Source: Mycolicibacterium stellerae (lineage in GTDB: Bacteria > Actinomycetota > Actinomycetes > Mycobacteriales > Mycobacteriaceae). Taken from it: DNA of 64,000 bases. This document shows, one piece after another, positions 1 through 9,290 of this stretch; position 1 is the stretch's first letter, and every line of letters begins with the position of its first letter. The stretch is taken from assembly GCF_003719305.1 (NCBI RefSeq), contig NZ_RARC01000001.1, forward strand, positions 124,001 to 188,000, written 5' to 3'. The notes beneath the pieces were generated by a model, which worked only from the letters and a program-made list of their open reading frames with translations, had not been told where the DNA came from and made no database searches. The translations under genes were made by a program, and so were the position numbers.

Positions 1-1016
1 ACGAGGCCCACCCCGAGTTCATCGGCCCCGATGTCCGACGCAACGAGGTGGTCAGCTTCGTCTCCGGCGGGCTGCGCGACCTGTCGATCTCGCGCACGAC
101 GTTCGACTGGGGTGTGCCGGTCCCCGACCATCCTGATCACGTGATGTACGTGTGGGTCGACGCGCTGACCAACTACCTGACCGGCGTCGGCTTTCCCGAC
201 ACGTCCTCGCAGCTGTTTGCGCGGTTCTGGCCCGCCGACCTGCACATGATCGGCAAGGACATCATCAGGTTCCACACCGTGTACTGGCCGGCGTTCCTGA
301 TGTCGGCGGGAATCGAATTGCCGCGAAGGGTTTTCGCGCACGGATTCGTGCTCAACCGCGGCGAGAAGATGTCCAAGTCGGTGGGCAACGTCGTCGACCC
401 GGCGAACCTCGTCGACACGTTCGGCGTCGACCCGGTGCGCTACTTCTTCCTGCGCGAGGTGCCTTTCGGGCAGGACGGCAGCTACAGCGAGGACGCGATC
501 ATCACGCGGGTCAACGCCGACCTCGCCAACGAGTTGGGCAACCTGGCGCAGCGGTCGCTGTCGATGGTGGCCAAGAACCTCGACGGGATCGTGCCCTCGC
601 CCGCAGAATTCTCCGACGACGACCGCGCACTGCTGGCCCGCGCTGGCGAGGAGTTGTTGTCGACGGTGCGGGCGCATTTCGATGTGCCCGCGATGCACCT
701 CGCGCTTGAGGCCATCTGGTTGATGCTCGGCGAGGCCAACCGCTACTTCTCGGCCCAGGAGCCGTGGGTGCTGCGCAAGTCGGAGGCCGAGGCCGACCAG
801 CAGCGGTTCCGCACCGTGCTCTACACGACGATGGAGGTTGTGCGCGTCGCCGCGCTGCTGGTGCAGCCGGTGATGCCCGATTCGGCCGCCAACCTGCTTG
901 ACCTGCTGGGCCAGCCAGAAGACCAGCGCACCTTCGCCGCGATCGGCACCCGGCTGGCGCCGGGGACCGCGCTGCCCGCCCCGGTCGGGGTGTTCCCGCG
1001 CTATCAGGCGGAGTGA
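1..1016 (+). CDS. metG: Methionyl-tRNA synthetase, 5' truncated by window edge
   Basis: Charges tRNA-Met with methionine in the cytosol. The reading frame is open from the first bases of the window (codons start at base 3), so the N-terminal Rossmann half lies upstream and about 338 C-terminal residues are visible. The class I signature KMSKS is encoded at 366-380 inside a [10 protein letters not shown] context, preceded by a conserved [13 protein letters not shown] stretch, and followed by the helical anticodon-binding domain. There is no C-terminal tRNA-binding EMAP-like extension, as is usual for actinobacterial MetG. The next gene starts 92 bases downstream on the same strand. Identification is very secure. 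Confidence 0.97.
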   Translation, partial: EAHPEFIGPDVRRNEVVSFVSGGLRDLSISRTTFDWGVPVPDHPDHVMYVWVDALTNYLTGVGFPDTSSQLFARFWPADLHMIGKDIIRFHTVYWPAFLMSAGIELPRRVFAHGFVLNRGEKMSKSVGNVVDPANLVDTFGVDPVRYFFLREVPFGQDGSYSEDAIITRVNADLANELGNLAQRSLSMVAKNLDGIVPSPAEFSDDDRALLARAGEELLSTVRAHFDVPAMHLALEAIWLMLGEANRYFSAQEPWVLRKSEAEADQQRFRTVLYTTMEVVRVAALLVQPVMPDSAANLLDLLGQPEDQRTFAAIGTRLAPGTALPAPVGVFPRYQAE

Positions 1017-1108
1017 CTTTCGCTCGCGAGAGTGACACGCGTCACGTCTTGTCACGTCTCGCGGCTCGGCGGTGTCTTGAGGGCATCACCGAGAGAACAG
1101 GAGACATC

Positions 1109-2293
1109 ATGACCGGCAAGCGCACACACGTCGTGGTCATCGGCGGTGGATATGCAGGCACGCTGGCGGCCAACCATCTGCGGTTGCGCAGTGACATCGA
1201 CATCACGTTGGTCAACCCGCGGCCGAAGTTCGTCGAGCGGATCCGCCTGCACCAGCTCGTCGCGGGCACCGGTGAAGCGACCGCCGACTACGGCACACTT
1301 CTCGGAGAAGGAATCCAACTGGTCGTCGACAGCGCTAGCAGGATCAACACCGCCGCACAGACCGTGGAATTCGCATCCGGCCGCAAGCCGGTGCACTACG
1401 ACTACGTCATCTACGCGGTCGGCAGCACAGGGGCCGTCCCGGCGTCCGTTCCTGGCGCGGCCGAATTCGCCTATCCGATAGCCGAATTGGAGCTGGCGCA
1501 ACGGCTGCGCACCGCAATCGACGAGCTGCACCCCGATGCGCCGGTCACCGTGATCGGTGCGGGGCTCACCGGAATCGAGACGGCCTCAGAGCTTGCCGAG
1601 CAAGGTCGCAAGGTCACGCTGGTCTGCGGAGGTCAGCTGGCGCCGTCGCTGTCCGAGCCGGGCCGCCGATCGGTCGCCAAGTGGATGCGCAAGCACCGGG
1701 TTGCGGTGCTCGAGTCCGATGTGGTGGCAGAGGTCCGCCGCAATGCCGTGGTGTTCGCCGACGGCGCCGTGCGCCCGAGCGCGGTGACCATCTGGACCGC
1801 AGGCTTCGGCGTGCCGGAACTGGCCACCGCCAGCGGACTGCGCACCGACACGTTGGGCCGTCTGCTCACCGACGAGACACTGACCAGCGTCGACGATGAC
1901 CGCATCGTGGCCGCAGGCGACTGCGCCGCGCCATCCGACCAGCCGCTGCGGATGAGCTGCCAGGCGGCCGGACCGCTGGCCACGCAGGCGGCGGACACCG
2001 TGTTGAGTCGCATTGCGGGCGAGGAGCCGGGAGTCATCAAGCCTAGGTTCGTCGGCACATGCACCAGCCTCGGCCGATACGGCGCGACGCTGCAGGTCTC
2101 CCGCGCTGACGACACCCCGTTGCGGCTCTACTTCAGCGGTCGACTGGCCGCAAAGGTGAAGGAAGCCGTCTGCAAGGGCACGCTTTGGGGCCTTCGCCAA
2201 GAGGCGAAGAAGCCGGGATCGAGTCCCGTCTTCAAGGGCGACAAGCGTTGCGTGCAGTCCGCTGCTGCGCCCCAGGTGGTCACGAACCCGTGA
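1109..2293 (+). CDS. FAD-dependent NAD(P)H oxidoreductase (NDH-2/AIF-like)
   Basis: A 394-residue pyridine nucleotide-disulfide oxidoreductase-type flavoprotein. It has an N-terminal FAD dinucleotide fold (VVVIGGGYAG, residues 8-17), a central NAD(P)H-binding fold (VIGAGLTGIE, about 148-157) and a C-terminal flavin-contacting motif (AAGDCAAP, about 268-275). The ATG at 1109 is chosen because a GAGAGAACAGGAG ribosome-binding stretch sits just upstream and the GxGxxG fold begins directly after it; an open frame runs further upstream without homologous content. Its stop overlaps the GTG start of the following ECF sigma factor by 4 bases. ECF41 sigma factors typically neighbour a COE gene (carboxymuconolactone decarboxylase, oxidoreductase or epimerase), so this is probably the target or partner gene. 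The electron acceptor is unknown. Confidence 0.9.
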   Translation: MTGKRTHVVVIGGGYAGTLAANHLRLRSDIDITLVNPRPKFVERIRLHQLVAGTGEATADYGTLLGEGIQLVVDSASRINTAAQTVEFASGRKPVHYDYVIYAVGSTGAVPASVPGAAEFAYPIAELELAQRLRTAIDELHPDAPVTVIGAGLTGIETASELAEQGRKVTLVCGGQLAPSLSEPGRRSVAKWMRKHRVAVLESDVVAEVRRNAVVFADGAVRPSAVTIWTAGFGVPELATASGLRTDTLGRLLTDETLTSVDDDRIVAAGDCAAPSDQPLRMSCQAAGPLATQAADTVLSRIAGEEPGVIKPRFVGTCTSLGRYGATLQVSRADDTPLRLYFSGRLAAKVKEAVCKGTLWGLRQEAKKPGSSPVFKGDKRCVQSAAAPQVVTNP

Positions 2294-3228
2294 CCACCTC
2301 GGGCCACGGCCAGCTCACCGGCTCGGGCGGCGATGAACACGCCCAGCGGTTCACGCTTCTGCGTCCGCTGCTGTTCACGATCGTCTACGAGATCCTCGGT
2401 TCGGCAACCGAATCCGACGACGTGCTGCAGGACAGTTATCTGAGGTGGGCGGAGGTCGACCTCGCGACGGTGCGGGACACCAAGTCGTATTTGGCGCAAT
2501 TGGTGACCCGGCAGGCGCTCAACGCGTTACGGGCGGGCGCCCGCCGTCGCGAGGAGTACATCGGGCCGTGGCTACCAGAGCCACTGCTGCTCGACGAGCG
2601 CGATGCTTCCACCGATCTCGTTCTCGCCGAGTCGGTTTCGATGGCCATGCTGGTACTGCTCGAGTCGCTCACTCCCGACGAGCGGGCGGTGTTCGTTCTG
2701 CGCGAGGTGTTCGGGTTCGATTACGACGAAATTGCGAGCGCTGTAGGGAAATCCGTGACAAGCGTGCGTCAGGTCGCGCATCGCGCACGCGAGCACGTGC
2801 AGGCGCGGCGCAAGCGCTTCGAACCCGCCGACTCCGCGAGGACGGCTGAGCTGACCGAGCAGTTCATGGCGGCCGCGTCGACGGGCGATGTGGACGGCTT
2901 GATGACACTGCTGGCACCGGACGCCACGTGGACGGCCGACAGCAACGGTAAGGTGTCGGCCGCCCGCAGGCCTGTGATAGGGGCGCGCAAGGTTGCGAGC
3001 ATTCTCGCCGCGCTGTTCCGGGTCGCGGCGGAGCGGATGCCGGACGTCCGGTTCGAGACGGCCGTCTACAACAGCTCACCGGCGTTCGTGGTCTACAACG
3101 GCGACCAGCTGGAGGGCGTGTTCCTCATCGAGATCACCGACGGTCTGATCAGTAACTTCTATGCGATGCGCAATCCGGACAAGCTGCTGGGGATTGCCAT
3201 CCCGAGAGAGATCAGCCGCAACGTCTGA
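2290..3228 (+). CDS. ECF41-family RNA polymerase sigma factor (SigJ-like)
   Basis: A 312-residue extracytoplasmic-function sigma factor. Sigma region 2 occupies about residues 15-85 and region 4 with its helix-turn-helix about 125-180 (FGFDYDEIASAVGKSVTSVR). A SnoaL-like C-terminal extension covers about 190-310. Three ECF41 hallmarks are visible: WLPEP between regions 2 and 4, a DSNGKV version of the DGGGK motif, and NPDKL near the C-terminus. In this family the extension, not a separate anti-sigma factor, controls activity. The GTG start lies in a GTGA overlap with the oxidoreductase stop, indicating translational coupling and probable co-expression. No anti-sigma gene is adjacent. Confidence 0.93.
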   Translation: MTTSGHGQLTGSGGDEHAQRFTLLRPLLFTIVYEILGSATESDDVLQDSYLRWAEVDLATVRDTKSYLAQLVTRQALNALRAGARRREEYIGPWLPEPLLLDERDASTDLVLAESVSMAMLVLLESLTPDERAVFVLREVFGFDYDEIASAVGKSVTSVRQVAHRAREHVQARRKRFEPADSARTAELTEQFMAAASTGDVDGLMTLLAPDATWTADSNGKVSAARRPVIGARKVASILAALFRVAAERMPDVRFETAVYNSSPAFVVYNGDQLEGVFLIEITDGLISNFYAMRNPDKLLGIAIPREISRNV

Positions 3229-3240
3229 CAAGCTGGGTCG

Positions 3241-4533
3241 GTGCGGATCGAGCGGCTCGGCGACCTCGGCAGCGCCCCCATGGTGTTGCGGGCGGTCGCG
3301 GCGGCGGCAGAGCGGCGCGGGATGGCGCCGCCTGCCGCACTGATCGGCGAATGGTTTCGCTGCGGGGCGGTCATCGCGCCGTCGGTGACGGTGGCCGCGG
3401 TCACCTATAGCGATTTCGGCGCGCTCGCCGATGCTCCGCGCACGCCAGCGCGCCGGAATCACCAGGACGACGGGTCGGTCGGGGGCGGCTGGTTCGGGTA
3501 CCTGTCGTATCCCGATGCAAGCGCCGACGGACGACCGGCGCGTATCCCAGAAGCGGCTGGCGGCTGGTCCGACTGCGTGCTGCGCCAGGACAGCGACGGG
3601 CACTGGTGGTACGAAAGTCTTTCCGGTGCAAAGCTTTCCGGATGGATTGCCGAGGCACTACGAAACCCCTTGCCGCCGAATGATTTCGACATTACCTGGG
3701 GAGGGGCCGATCGCGACGCCCACCGCAGGGGCGTGCTGGACTGCCTTGAGGCGATCGCAGCGGGTGAGATCTACCAAGCCTGCGTGTGCACGCAGTTCGC
3801 CGGCCGACTCGACGGCGCTCCGATCGACTTCTTCGTCGACGCAGTCGAACGCACGTCGCCTGCGCGGGCGGCATTTCTGGCAGGCGAATGGGGTGCGGTG
3901 GCCTCGCTGTCGCCGGAGTTGTTCCTTCGACGGGCAGGCGATGTCGTGACGTCTAGTCCCATCAAGGGCACCCTGCCGCGGACTGCGGATCCCGCGGCGC
4001 TGCGCGCGTCGGTCAAGGATGTCGCGGAGAACATCATGATCGTCGACCTGGTCCGCAACGACCTGGGCCGCGTCGCGGTGACGGGCTCGGTCACCGTGCC
4101 CGAACTTCTCGCGGTGCGGCCCGCACCTGGTGTGTGGCATCTGGTGTCGACGGTGGCGGCGCGCGTGCCCACCGGGCTGCCGGTGGCCGCGCTGCTCGAC
4201 GCCGCGTTCCCGCCGGCGTCCGTCACCGGCACCCCAAAGACCCGCGCGCGCGAACTGCTGATCGGCTGGGAACAGCATCGGCGCGGAGTATATTGCGGCA
4301 CAGTCGGTTTGGCTTCGCCGGTCGCCGGATGTGAGCTGAATGTGGCGATCCGAACCGTGGAGTTCGGCGCCGACGGCTCGGCGGTGCTTGGCGTCGGCGG
4401 TGGCATCACCGCGGACTCCGACCCCGATCTCGAGTGGGACGAGTGCCTGCACAAGGCCGCTCCGATCGTCGGTGCTACGCGTAGCGCCGACAGCGCTCGA
4501 CGAGGATCTCGGCCAGCAGTCCCGGCTCGCTGA
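3241..4533 (+). CDS. pabB: Aminodeoxychorismate synthase component I
   Basis: Converts chorismate plus ammonia to 4-amino-4-deoxychorismate for folate synthesis. The 430-residue protein carries the chorismate-binding domain in its C-terminal two thirds. Signature blocks are SSPIKGTLPR, NIMIVDLVRNDLGR and SVTGTPKTRARELL, the last containing the PIKGT/TGAPK-type active-site elements of PabB/TrpE enzymes. GTG at 3241 follows the sigma factor stop by 12 bases. The 3' end overlaps the convergent alpha/beta hydrolase by 59 bases. Its position between metG and rsmI agrees with pabB of M. tuberculosis (Rv1005c). No glutamine amidotransferase (pabA) gene is adjacent. Confidence 0.95.
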   Translation: MRIERLGDLGSAPMVLRAVAAAAERRGMAPPAALIGEWFRCGAVIAPSVTVAAVTYSDFGALADAPRTPARRNHQDDGSVGGGWFGYLSYPDASADGRPARIPEAAGGWSDCVLRQDSDGHWWYESLSGAKLSGWIAEALRNPLPPNDFDITWGGADRDAHRRGVLDCLEAIAAGEIYQACVCTQFAGRLDGAPIDFFVDAVERTSPARAAFLAGEWGAVASLSPELFLRRAGDVVTSSPIKGTLPRTADPAALRASVKDVAENIMIVDLVRNDLGRVAVTGSVTVPELLAVRPAPGVWHLVSTVAARVPTGLPVAALLDAAFPPASVTGTPKTRARELLIGWEQHRRGVYCGTVGLASPVAGCELNVAIRTVEFGADGSAVLGVGGGITADSDPDLEWDECLHKAAPIVGATRSADSARRGSRPAVPAR

Positions 4534-5212
4534 CCATCAGGTTGTGGCACGTGTCGACCGGAATGACGGTCTGCACACCACCCAGCGCCGCGATCGACCG
4601 GTGCTGGGCGGTCACGGAGAGCGCGCGGTCGCGCAGCGTGAGGATCCAGGTGCTTGGCACGTCGCGAGGCATGCCTGAGCGGTCGACCTTCTCTACGACG
4701 ACGGCCGCCCCTTCTGCGTGGAACCGCTCCATGTTGAACGCGCGCTGCATGCGGTTCATACCGTTGCAGAACGCCCACGCTGCAAGGCTGTTGGGCAATG
4801 TGGCGACGCCGCCCTTTGCGATGTAGCGACGCGCGTACCAACCCAACGGGCCAGGAAGGGTATCGACCACCGCCGACCCGTCCGGCGGAACGAAAGCGGC
4901 GGCGAAGACCATCTCCCGCACGCGTGACGGTCCAAGTTTGGCCACTACGCCGGGAACGCTGATGCCCGCCATCGAGTGCCCGACGATGACGAAGTCGTCG
5001 ATGCCTGCACCCTGGATGTCGGATACCGCAGAATCCACCCAGCTCTCGATGGTCGCTGTCCTGAGATCGCCCGGCTTGCCGCGCCGACCGGGGAGATCGA
5101 CGGCCAGCACCGTGAGTCCCGGTGCCAGGCGGCGGATTTCGGCGACGGTCAGATCCCAGCAGTCACCGGCGTGCTGGCCGCCGTGGACGAGCACCAACGC
5201 GGGCAGTGCCAT
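4475..5212 (-). CDS. Alpha/beta hydrolase
   Basis: A 245-residue soluble alpha/beta hydrolase with no signal peptide. The N-terminus shows the oxyanion-hole strand LVLVHGGQHAGDCW. The nucleophile elbow is VGHSMAG (Ser at about residue 79), and a C-terminal DTCHN supplies the likely catalytic His. The compact length and HGG motif resemble plant hydroxynitrile lyase/salicylate esterase-like hydrolases found widely in actinobacteria. The substrate cannot be inferred. The gene converges on pabB with a 59-base overlap and its ATG lies 12 bases upstream-adjacent to the end of rsmI on the same strand's far side, so rsmI and this gene may share a transcript. Confidence 0.85.
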   Translation of the reverse strand: MALPALVLVHGGQHAGDCWDLTVAEIRRLAPGLTVLAVDLPGRRGKPGDLRTATIESWVDSAVSDIQGAGIDDFVIVGHSMAGISVPGVVAKLGPSRVREMVFAAAFVPPDGSAVVDTLPGPLGWYARRYIAKGGVATLPNSLAAWAFCNGMNRMQRAFNMERFHAEGAAVVVEKVDRSGMPRDVPSTWILTLRDRALSVTAQHRSIAALGGVQTVIPVDTCHNLMVSEPGLLAEILVERCRRYA

Positions 5213-5224
5213 GGCGCCTCCGGG

Positions 5225-6061
5225 TCAGTCGCGCGAGCGCAGAACCGCATCGTAAAGCTCGCGCTTCGACGGCGCCCCTGGATTGGCGGCGACGACCTGG
5301 GCGCACGCGTCCTTCACCCGGGCGCCGTCGTCGACAAGCGCGTGCACCTCGGCCACCAGCGTCTCCAGATCGGCCTGCGGCTGCCCACCTTCCAGCACGA
5401 CGGTGATCTCGCCGAGCACACCGTCGGCCGCCCACCCGGCGAGTTCGGCCAACGTCCCGCGCTTGATCTCTTCGTGGGTTTTGGTCAGCTCCCGGCACAC
5501 CACGACACGACGCTGCGGGCCGAGCACCTCGACGGCGTCCTGCAGGCAGGCCGCCAGCCGCCGCGGGGATTCGAAGAACACCGCCGTGCGCGCCTCGGTG
5601 ATCAGCCCGGTCAGCCACGTCTTGCGCGCCGACTGCTTGCGCGGCGGGAAGCCCTCGAAACAGAACCGGTCTGCGGGCAGCCCGGAGACCGCCAGCGCGG
5701 TCGTCACCGCCGACGGGCCGGGCAGGCAGCTCACCGTCAGCCCGGCCTCGACGCATGCCGAGACCAGTCGATAGCCGGGGTCGTTGATCACGGGCATGCC
5801 CGCGTCGCTGACCACAAGCACCGTCGCGCCGCTTCTGACGTCGTCGACGAGGGCCGGGACCCGCGTCGCCTCGTTCTGGTCGAACAGGCTGACGACCTTG
5901 CCCGCGATGCGGACGTCAAGCGCCTGCGCGAGCGCCCGGACCCGGCGGGTGTCTTCTGCGGCCACCACGTCGGCGCCGCCGAGCGCGCTGATCAGCCGTG
6001 CCGACGCGTCGGTGGGCAACCCCAGCGGGGTGGCGGCCAGCAGCAATCGTCCGGGGCTCAT
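5225..6061 (-). CDS. rsmI: 16S rRNA (cytidine-2'-O)-methyltransferase RsmI
   Basis: Methylates the 2'-hydroxyl of C1402 in 16S rRNA using SAM. The 278-residue protein is a tetrapyrrole-methylase-fold enzyme: LLLAATPLGLPTDASARL at the N-terminus, EDTRR at about residue 37, the glycine-rich SDAGMPVINDPG loop, and GPSAVTTALAVSGLP. The ATG at 6061 is taken as the start because the family begins with this GxLxLxxTPIGN-like strand; a much longer open frame upstream is the antisense shadow of pmt. It is divergent from pmt with only 24 bases between the two start codons, an arrangement conserved in mycobacteria. Confidence 0.96.
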   Translation of the reverse strand: MSPGRLLLAATPLGLPTDASARLISALGGADVVAAEDTRRVRALAQALDVRIAGKVVSLFDQNEATRVPALVDDVRSGATVLVVSDAGMPVINDPGYRLVSACVEAGLTVSCLPGPSAVTTALAVSGLPADRFCFEGFPPRKQSARKTWLTGLITEARTAVFFESPRRLAACLQDAVEVLGPQRRVVVCRELTKTHEEIKRGTLAELAGWAADGVLGEITVVLEGGQPQADLETLVAEVHALVDDGARVKDACAQVVAANPGAPSKRELYDAVLRSRD

Positions 6062-6085
6062 CCAGCACAGCCTACGATCGGTCCC

Positions 6086-7630
6086 GTGACCGCCACCGCC
6101 ACCGAAGAGCCGTCGGCCGCGCGCTCGATCCCCGTGATCAGTCCGGGGCCGCTGATGCCGGTCGCCGACTTCGGGCCCGTCGACCGGCTGAACGGCTGGA
6201 CGATGACCGCCGTCATCACAGCGCTTGCGGCGCTCACGCGGTTCCTCAACCTGAACTCGCCGACCGATGCGGGCACGCCGATCTTCGACGAGAAGCATTA
6301 CGCGCCGCAGGCCTGGCAGATGCTGTTCAACCACGGCGTCGAGGACAACCCCGGCTACGGGCTGGTGGTCCACCCTCCTGTCGGCAAGCAGTTGATCGCG
6401 ATAGGCGAGGCGATCTTCGGCTACAACGGGCTTGGCTGGCGGTTCACCGGCGCGGTGCTCGGCGTCATCGGGATCGCGCTGGTGGCGCGGATCGTGCGGC
6501 GGATTACCCGCTCGACGATGGTCGGCGCGATCGCGGGCCTGCTGCTCATCGCCGACGGGGTCAACTTCGTGGCGTCGCGCACGGCTCTGCTCGACGGCTT
6601 CCTGGCGTTCTTCGTGGTGGCGGCCTTCGGCGCGTTGATGGTCGACCGCGACGAGGTGCGCGAGCGCATGCACGTCGCACTGCTCGATGGCCGCATCGGC
6701 GAGACACCGTGGGGCCCGCGGCTTGGCGTGCGGTGGTGGCGCTTCGGTGCCGGTGTTCTGCTCGGGCTGGCGTGTGCCACCAAATGGTCCGGCCTGTACT
6801 TCATCGTGTTCTTCGGGTTGATGACGCTGGCGTTCGACGTCGCGGCCCGCAGGCAGTACCGGGTGCCGCGGCCGTGGGCGGGAACGCTGCGGCGTGACCT
6901 CGGCCCGACGGCGTATGCGTTGGCGCTGATTCCGTTCGGCGTATACCTGGCGTCGTATGCGCCGTGGTTCGCGTCGGAAACCGCGGTGAACCGCCACGAA
7001 GTCGGCCAGTCGATCGGTCCCGGCGGTTTCATGCCTGACGCCATCCGGTCGCTGTGGCACTACACCTACGGTGCGTACCGGTTTCACTCCGGATTGACCA
7101 ACGCCGACGGCAACCACCACCCGTGGGAGTCCAAACCGTGGACGTGGCCGATGTCGCTGCGGCCCGTTCTCTATGCGATCGACCAGGAGAACGTGCCCGG
7201 ATGCGGCGCGCAGTCGTGCGTGAAGGCCGTGATGCTGGTCGGCACGCCTGCGATGTGGTTCGTCGCGGTGCCCGTGCTCGGCTGGGCGTTGTGGCGGGCA
7301 TTCGTCAAGAAGGACTGGCGATACGGCGCCGTCCTGGTTGGCTACGGCGCGGGTTTCCTGCCGTGGTTCGCCGACATCGACCGGCAGATGTACTTCTTCT
7401 ACGCGGCGACGATGTCGCCGTTCCTTGTCATGGCGATCGCGCTGATCTGCGGCGACATACTGCATCAGCCGAACCAGAACGCCGAGCGAAGAACGCTTGG
7501 CCTGTTGGCCGTCAGTTGCTATGTGGCCCTTGTGATCACGAACTTCGCCTGGATGTATCCGATTCTCACGGGTGTACCGATCTCACAGTCGACGTGGAAC
7601 CTGGAGATCTGGCTGCCCAGCTGGCGGTAA
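6086..7630 (+). CDS. pmt: Dolichyl-phosphate-mannose--protein mannosyltransferase
   Basis: Membrane GT39 enzyme that transfers mannose from polyprenyl-phosphate-mannose to Ser/Thr of exported proteins. The 514-residue protein has multiple transmembrane helices. The catalytic Asp-Glu pair sits in the first extracytoplasmic loop (PIFDEKHYAPQAW), with a C-terminal HPWESKPWTWP block and further helices. GTG at 6086 gives a short cytoplasmic N-tail; ATG at the MPVADF position is an alternative about 22 codons in. It is divergent from rsmI, as in the Rv1002c/Rv1003 pair. Several secreted lipoproteins with Ser/Thr/Pro-rich linkers occur downstream and are the kind of substrate this enzyme modifies. 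Confidence 0.95.
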   Translation: MTATATEEPSAARSIPVISPGPLMPVADFGPVDRLNGWTMTAVITALAALTRFLNLNSPTDAGTPIFDEKHYAPQAWQMLFNHGVEDNPGYGLVVHPPVGKQLIAIGEAIFGYNGLGWRFTGAVLGVIGIALVARIVRRITRSTMVGAIAGLLLIADGVNFVASRTALLDGFLAFFVVAAFGALMVDRDEVRERMHVALLDGRIGETPWGPRLGVRWWRFGAGVLLGLACATKWSGLYFIVFFGLMTLAFDVAARRQYRVPRPWAGTLRRDLGPTAYALALIPFGVYLASYAPWFASETAVNRHEVGQSIGPGGFMPDAIRSLWHYTYGAYRFHSGLTNADGNHHPWESKPWTWPMSLRPVLYAIDQENVPGCGAQSCVKAVMLVGTPAMWFVAVPVLGWALWRAFVKKDWRYGAVLVGYGAGFLPWFADIDRQMYFFYAATMSPFLVMAIALICGDILHQPNQNAERRTLGLLAVSCYVALVITNFAWMYPILTGVPISQSTWNLEIWLPSWR

Positions 7631-7767
7631 TACCCTCGCCCGCGCGCTAGCGCCGATTTCTACACCACGGCAGCTGTTGGGGCGCATTTCTGCGGTATCC
7701 ACAGCCGTGGAGTGGATTTGGGCTCTAGGGGATTAGAGGTGTCAGTTCCTCGGGAGACCATCGCGGC

Positions 7768-7990
7768 ATGATGCCCTTCATCAGAGCGGCGCGCGCTGCG
7801 CTCGCGGTGATGGACGGCGGGGCATCCTCGCCAAACCAAACCAGGCTGCGCTTGATGGTGCTCGACGCCGGTCTGCCTCGGCCACAACGAGCATCATTCT
7901 CCGCGACAGCCTATGGGAGACGGTGCTTTCCATTGGTTGGGATGACGTGAAGATCGGATTCAGATTCGAGTACTCCGCGAACAGTCCACC
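7768..7990 (+). pseudogene. Degenerate DUF559/AbiEi-like endonuclease-fold remnant
   Basis: The 409-base gap between pmt and arcA has no intact gene. Its plus strand encodes RAARAALAVMDGGASSPNQT, then TRLRLMVLDAGLPRPQ, closely resembling the central linker of mycobacterial DUF559 proteins (pattern RARxALxLxDGxAxSPxETxxRLxLxDAGLPxPQ). After a frame change, an IGWDDVKIGFRFEY stretch follows at about 7926-7970, matching the LDMGWEDxKVAVEYDG core of the same family. The upstream DNA-binding half and the downstream catalytic residues are absent, so at least one frameshift and two truncations have occurred. Recognition rests on remembered family patterns; a profile search would settle it. Confidence 0.5.
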
Positions 7991-8039
7991 GCCTCTGTCG
8001 TCCGTCGGGTCCGCGCCGCGATGCGGCATCGTCGATGAA

Positions 8040-9281
8040 CTACAGCGGGTCGCGGGCGACGGGGCAGGACATGCAGCGCGGGCCGCCGCGGCCGGTACCC
8101 AGCTCACTGGCCGCGATCGGCAGCACTTCGATCCCTGAGTCGGCGAGGCGAGTGTTGGTTTCGACATTGCGCTCGTAGGCGACCACCACGCCGGGCGCCA
8201 ACGCAAGCGTGTTGTTGCCGTCGTCCCACTGCTCACGCTCGGCGGTGACGGGATCAAGACCGGTGTCGATCACGCGCAGCTTCTCGATTCCCATCGCGTC
8301 GGCCGCAGCGTCGACGAACGGTGCGGCCCTGGAGATCGTCACACCGTCGCCCTTTTGACTGATGGTGAACGCCGACAACGAGTCGACGATGTTGGGGTAC
8401 ATGACCACGGCGTCGACGTCGACCATCGTGCAGACGGTATCGAGGTGCATTTGGGCACGCTCCTGGGCGATCGGCACCGCCAACACGGTGTGTGCCAGAC
8501 CGTCGTCGAAAAGGCTCCGGGCCAACGCCTCTGCGCCTGCCGGCGTGGTCCGCTCGCCAACGCCCACCGCGACAACGCCGGGGGCAAGCAGCAAGACGTC
8601 TCCGCCCTCCACCGGCGCAGAACGCGATTCGTACGCGCGCCGTACACCGAGGAACCGCGGGTGGTGGGCGTAGATCAGGTCGGTCAGCGATGTCTCGCGT
8701 ACCCGGGCAGGCAGCGCCAGCGAGGTGATGGCCACTCGCGGACCGATCCAGAACGACGAGTCGCGGGTGAACAACAGATTGGGCAGCGGATCGATGACAA
8801 AGTCTCCGCCGTGATGCATGCGTCGCACCAACGAGAACTCGTTCTCGCCGAACGGAAGCTCGTTGAATGTCATGCCCGCCATCATGACGTGGCCAAGATC
8901 GTCGGCATCCAGAGTGCGCAGGTAGGCCGAAAGTTCTTGCGCCAGGGGCAAGCCGAGTCTGCGTGAGTCGACGGCGGCCGAAATGCCGTGCATCCGGGCC
9001 GCACCGCTGGCCAGCGCTTCGATCAGCAAGTCCGACAGCAACAACACCTCCACCCCGCGCGACCGTAGAAGGTCGGCGAAGACGTCGTGCTCCTGCTGGG
9101 CGCGAGCCACCCATGGCAAGCCGTCGAACAACAGCCTGTCGTTGTTGCGCGGCGTCAGCCGCTGCAGTTCGGCGCCGGGACGGTGCAGGATGACCACCCG
9201 CAGCGTCCCGACCTCGGAGTTAACTCCCAGCGCGGTTCCAGGCACGGTAAGCACCGTATCTCGAAGAGTCATTTCGAACAT
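8040..9281 (-). CDS. arcA: Arginine deiminase
   Basis: Hydrolyses L-arginine to citrulline and ammonia. The 413-residue protein shows the expected order of motifs: [12 protein letters not shown], the [10 protein letters not shown] block, [31 protein letters not shown] with the catalytic His, and the nucleophilic Cys in RCMSCPV near the C-terminus. ATG at 9281 has a strong GAGGTGAGGG ribosome-binding site; a second ATG lies three codons later. It is transcribed divergently from soxR across 29 bases that hold a SoxR-like operator, suggesting redox-linked expression. No arcB, arcC or arginine/ornithine antiporter gene is adjacent, so this is an isolated deiminase as in M. tuberculosis (Rv1001). 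Confidence 0.96.
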   Translation of the reverse strand: MFEMTLRDTVLTVPGTALGVNSEVGTLRVVILHRPGAELQRLTPRNNDRLLFDGLPWVARAQQEHDVFADLLRSRGVEVLLLSDLLIEALASGAARMHGISAAVDSRRLGLPLAQELSAYLRTLDADDLGHVMMAGMTFNELPFGENEFSLVRRMHHGGDFVIDPLPNLLFTRDSSFWIGPRVAITSLALPARVRETSLTDLIYAHHPRFLGVRRAYESRSAPVEGGDVLLLAPGVVAVGVGERTTPAGAEALARSLFDDGLAHTVLAVPIAQERAQMHLDTVCTMVDVDAVVMYPNIVDSLSAFTISQKGDGVTISRAAPFVDAAADAMGIEKLRVIDTGLDPVTAEREQWDDGNNTLALAPGVVVAYERNVETNTRLADSGIEVLPIAASELGTGRGGPRCMSCPVARDPL

Positions 9282-9290
9282 GGGTCCCTC

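Noticed and set aside
4976..6085. Long N-terminal extension of pmt
   Set aside because: The extra 370 codons are antisense to rsmI and the hydrolase gene and contain no mannosyltransferase features; the GTG at 6086 gives the normal protein.
5225..7465. A 746-codon open frame on the minus strand across rsmI and pmt
   Set aside because: Only the part from 6061 to 5225 shows RsmI motifs. The upstream extension is an Arg/His/Pro-rich antisense shadow of the well-supported pmt gene, a common artefact of high-GC DNA.
7640..7655. Perfect GCGCTAGCGC palindrome after pmt
   Set aside because: It is self-complementary with no loop, so it cannot form a terminator hairpin of normal geometry, and short GC palindromes are expected by chance here.
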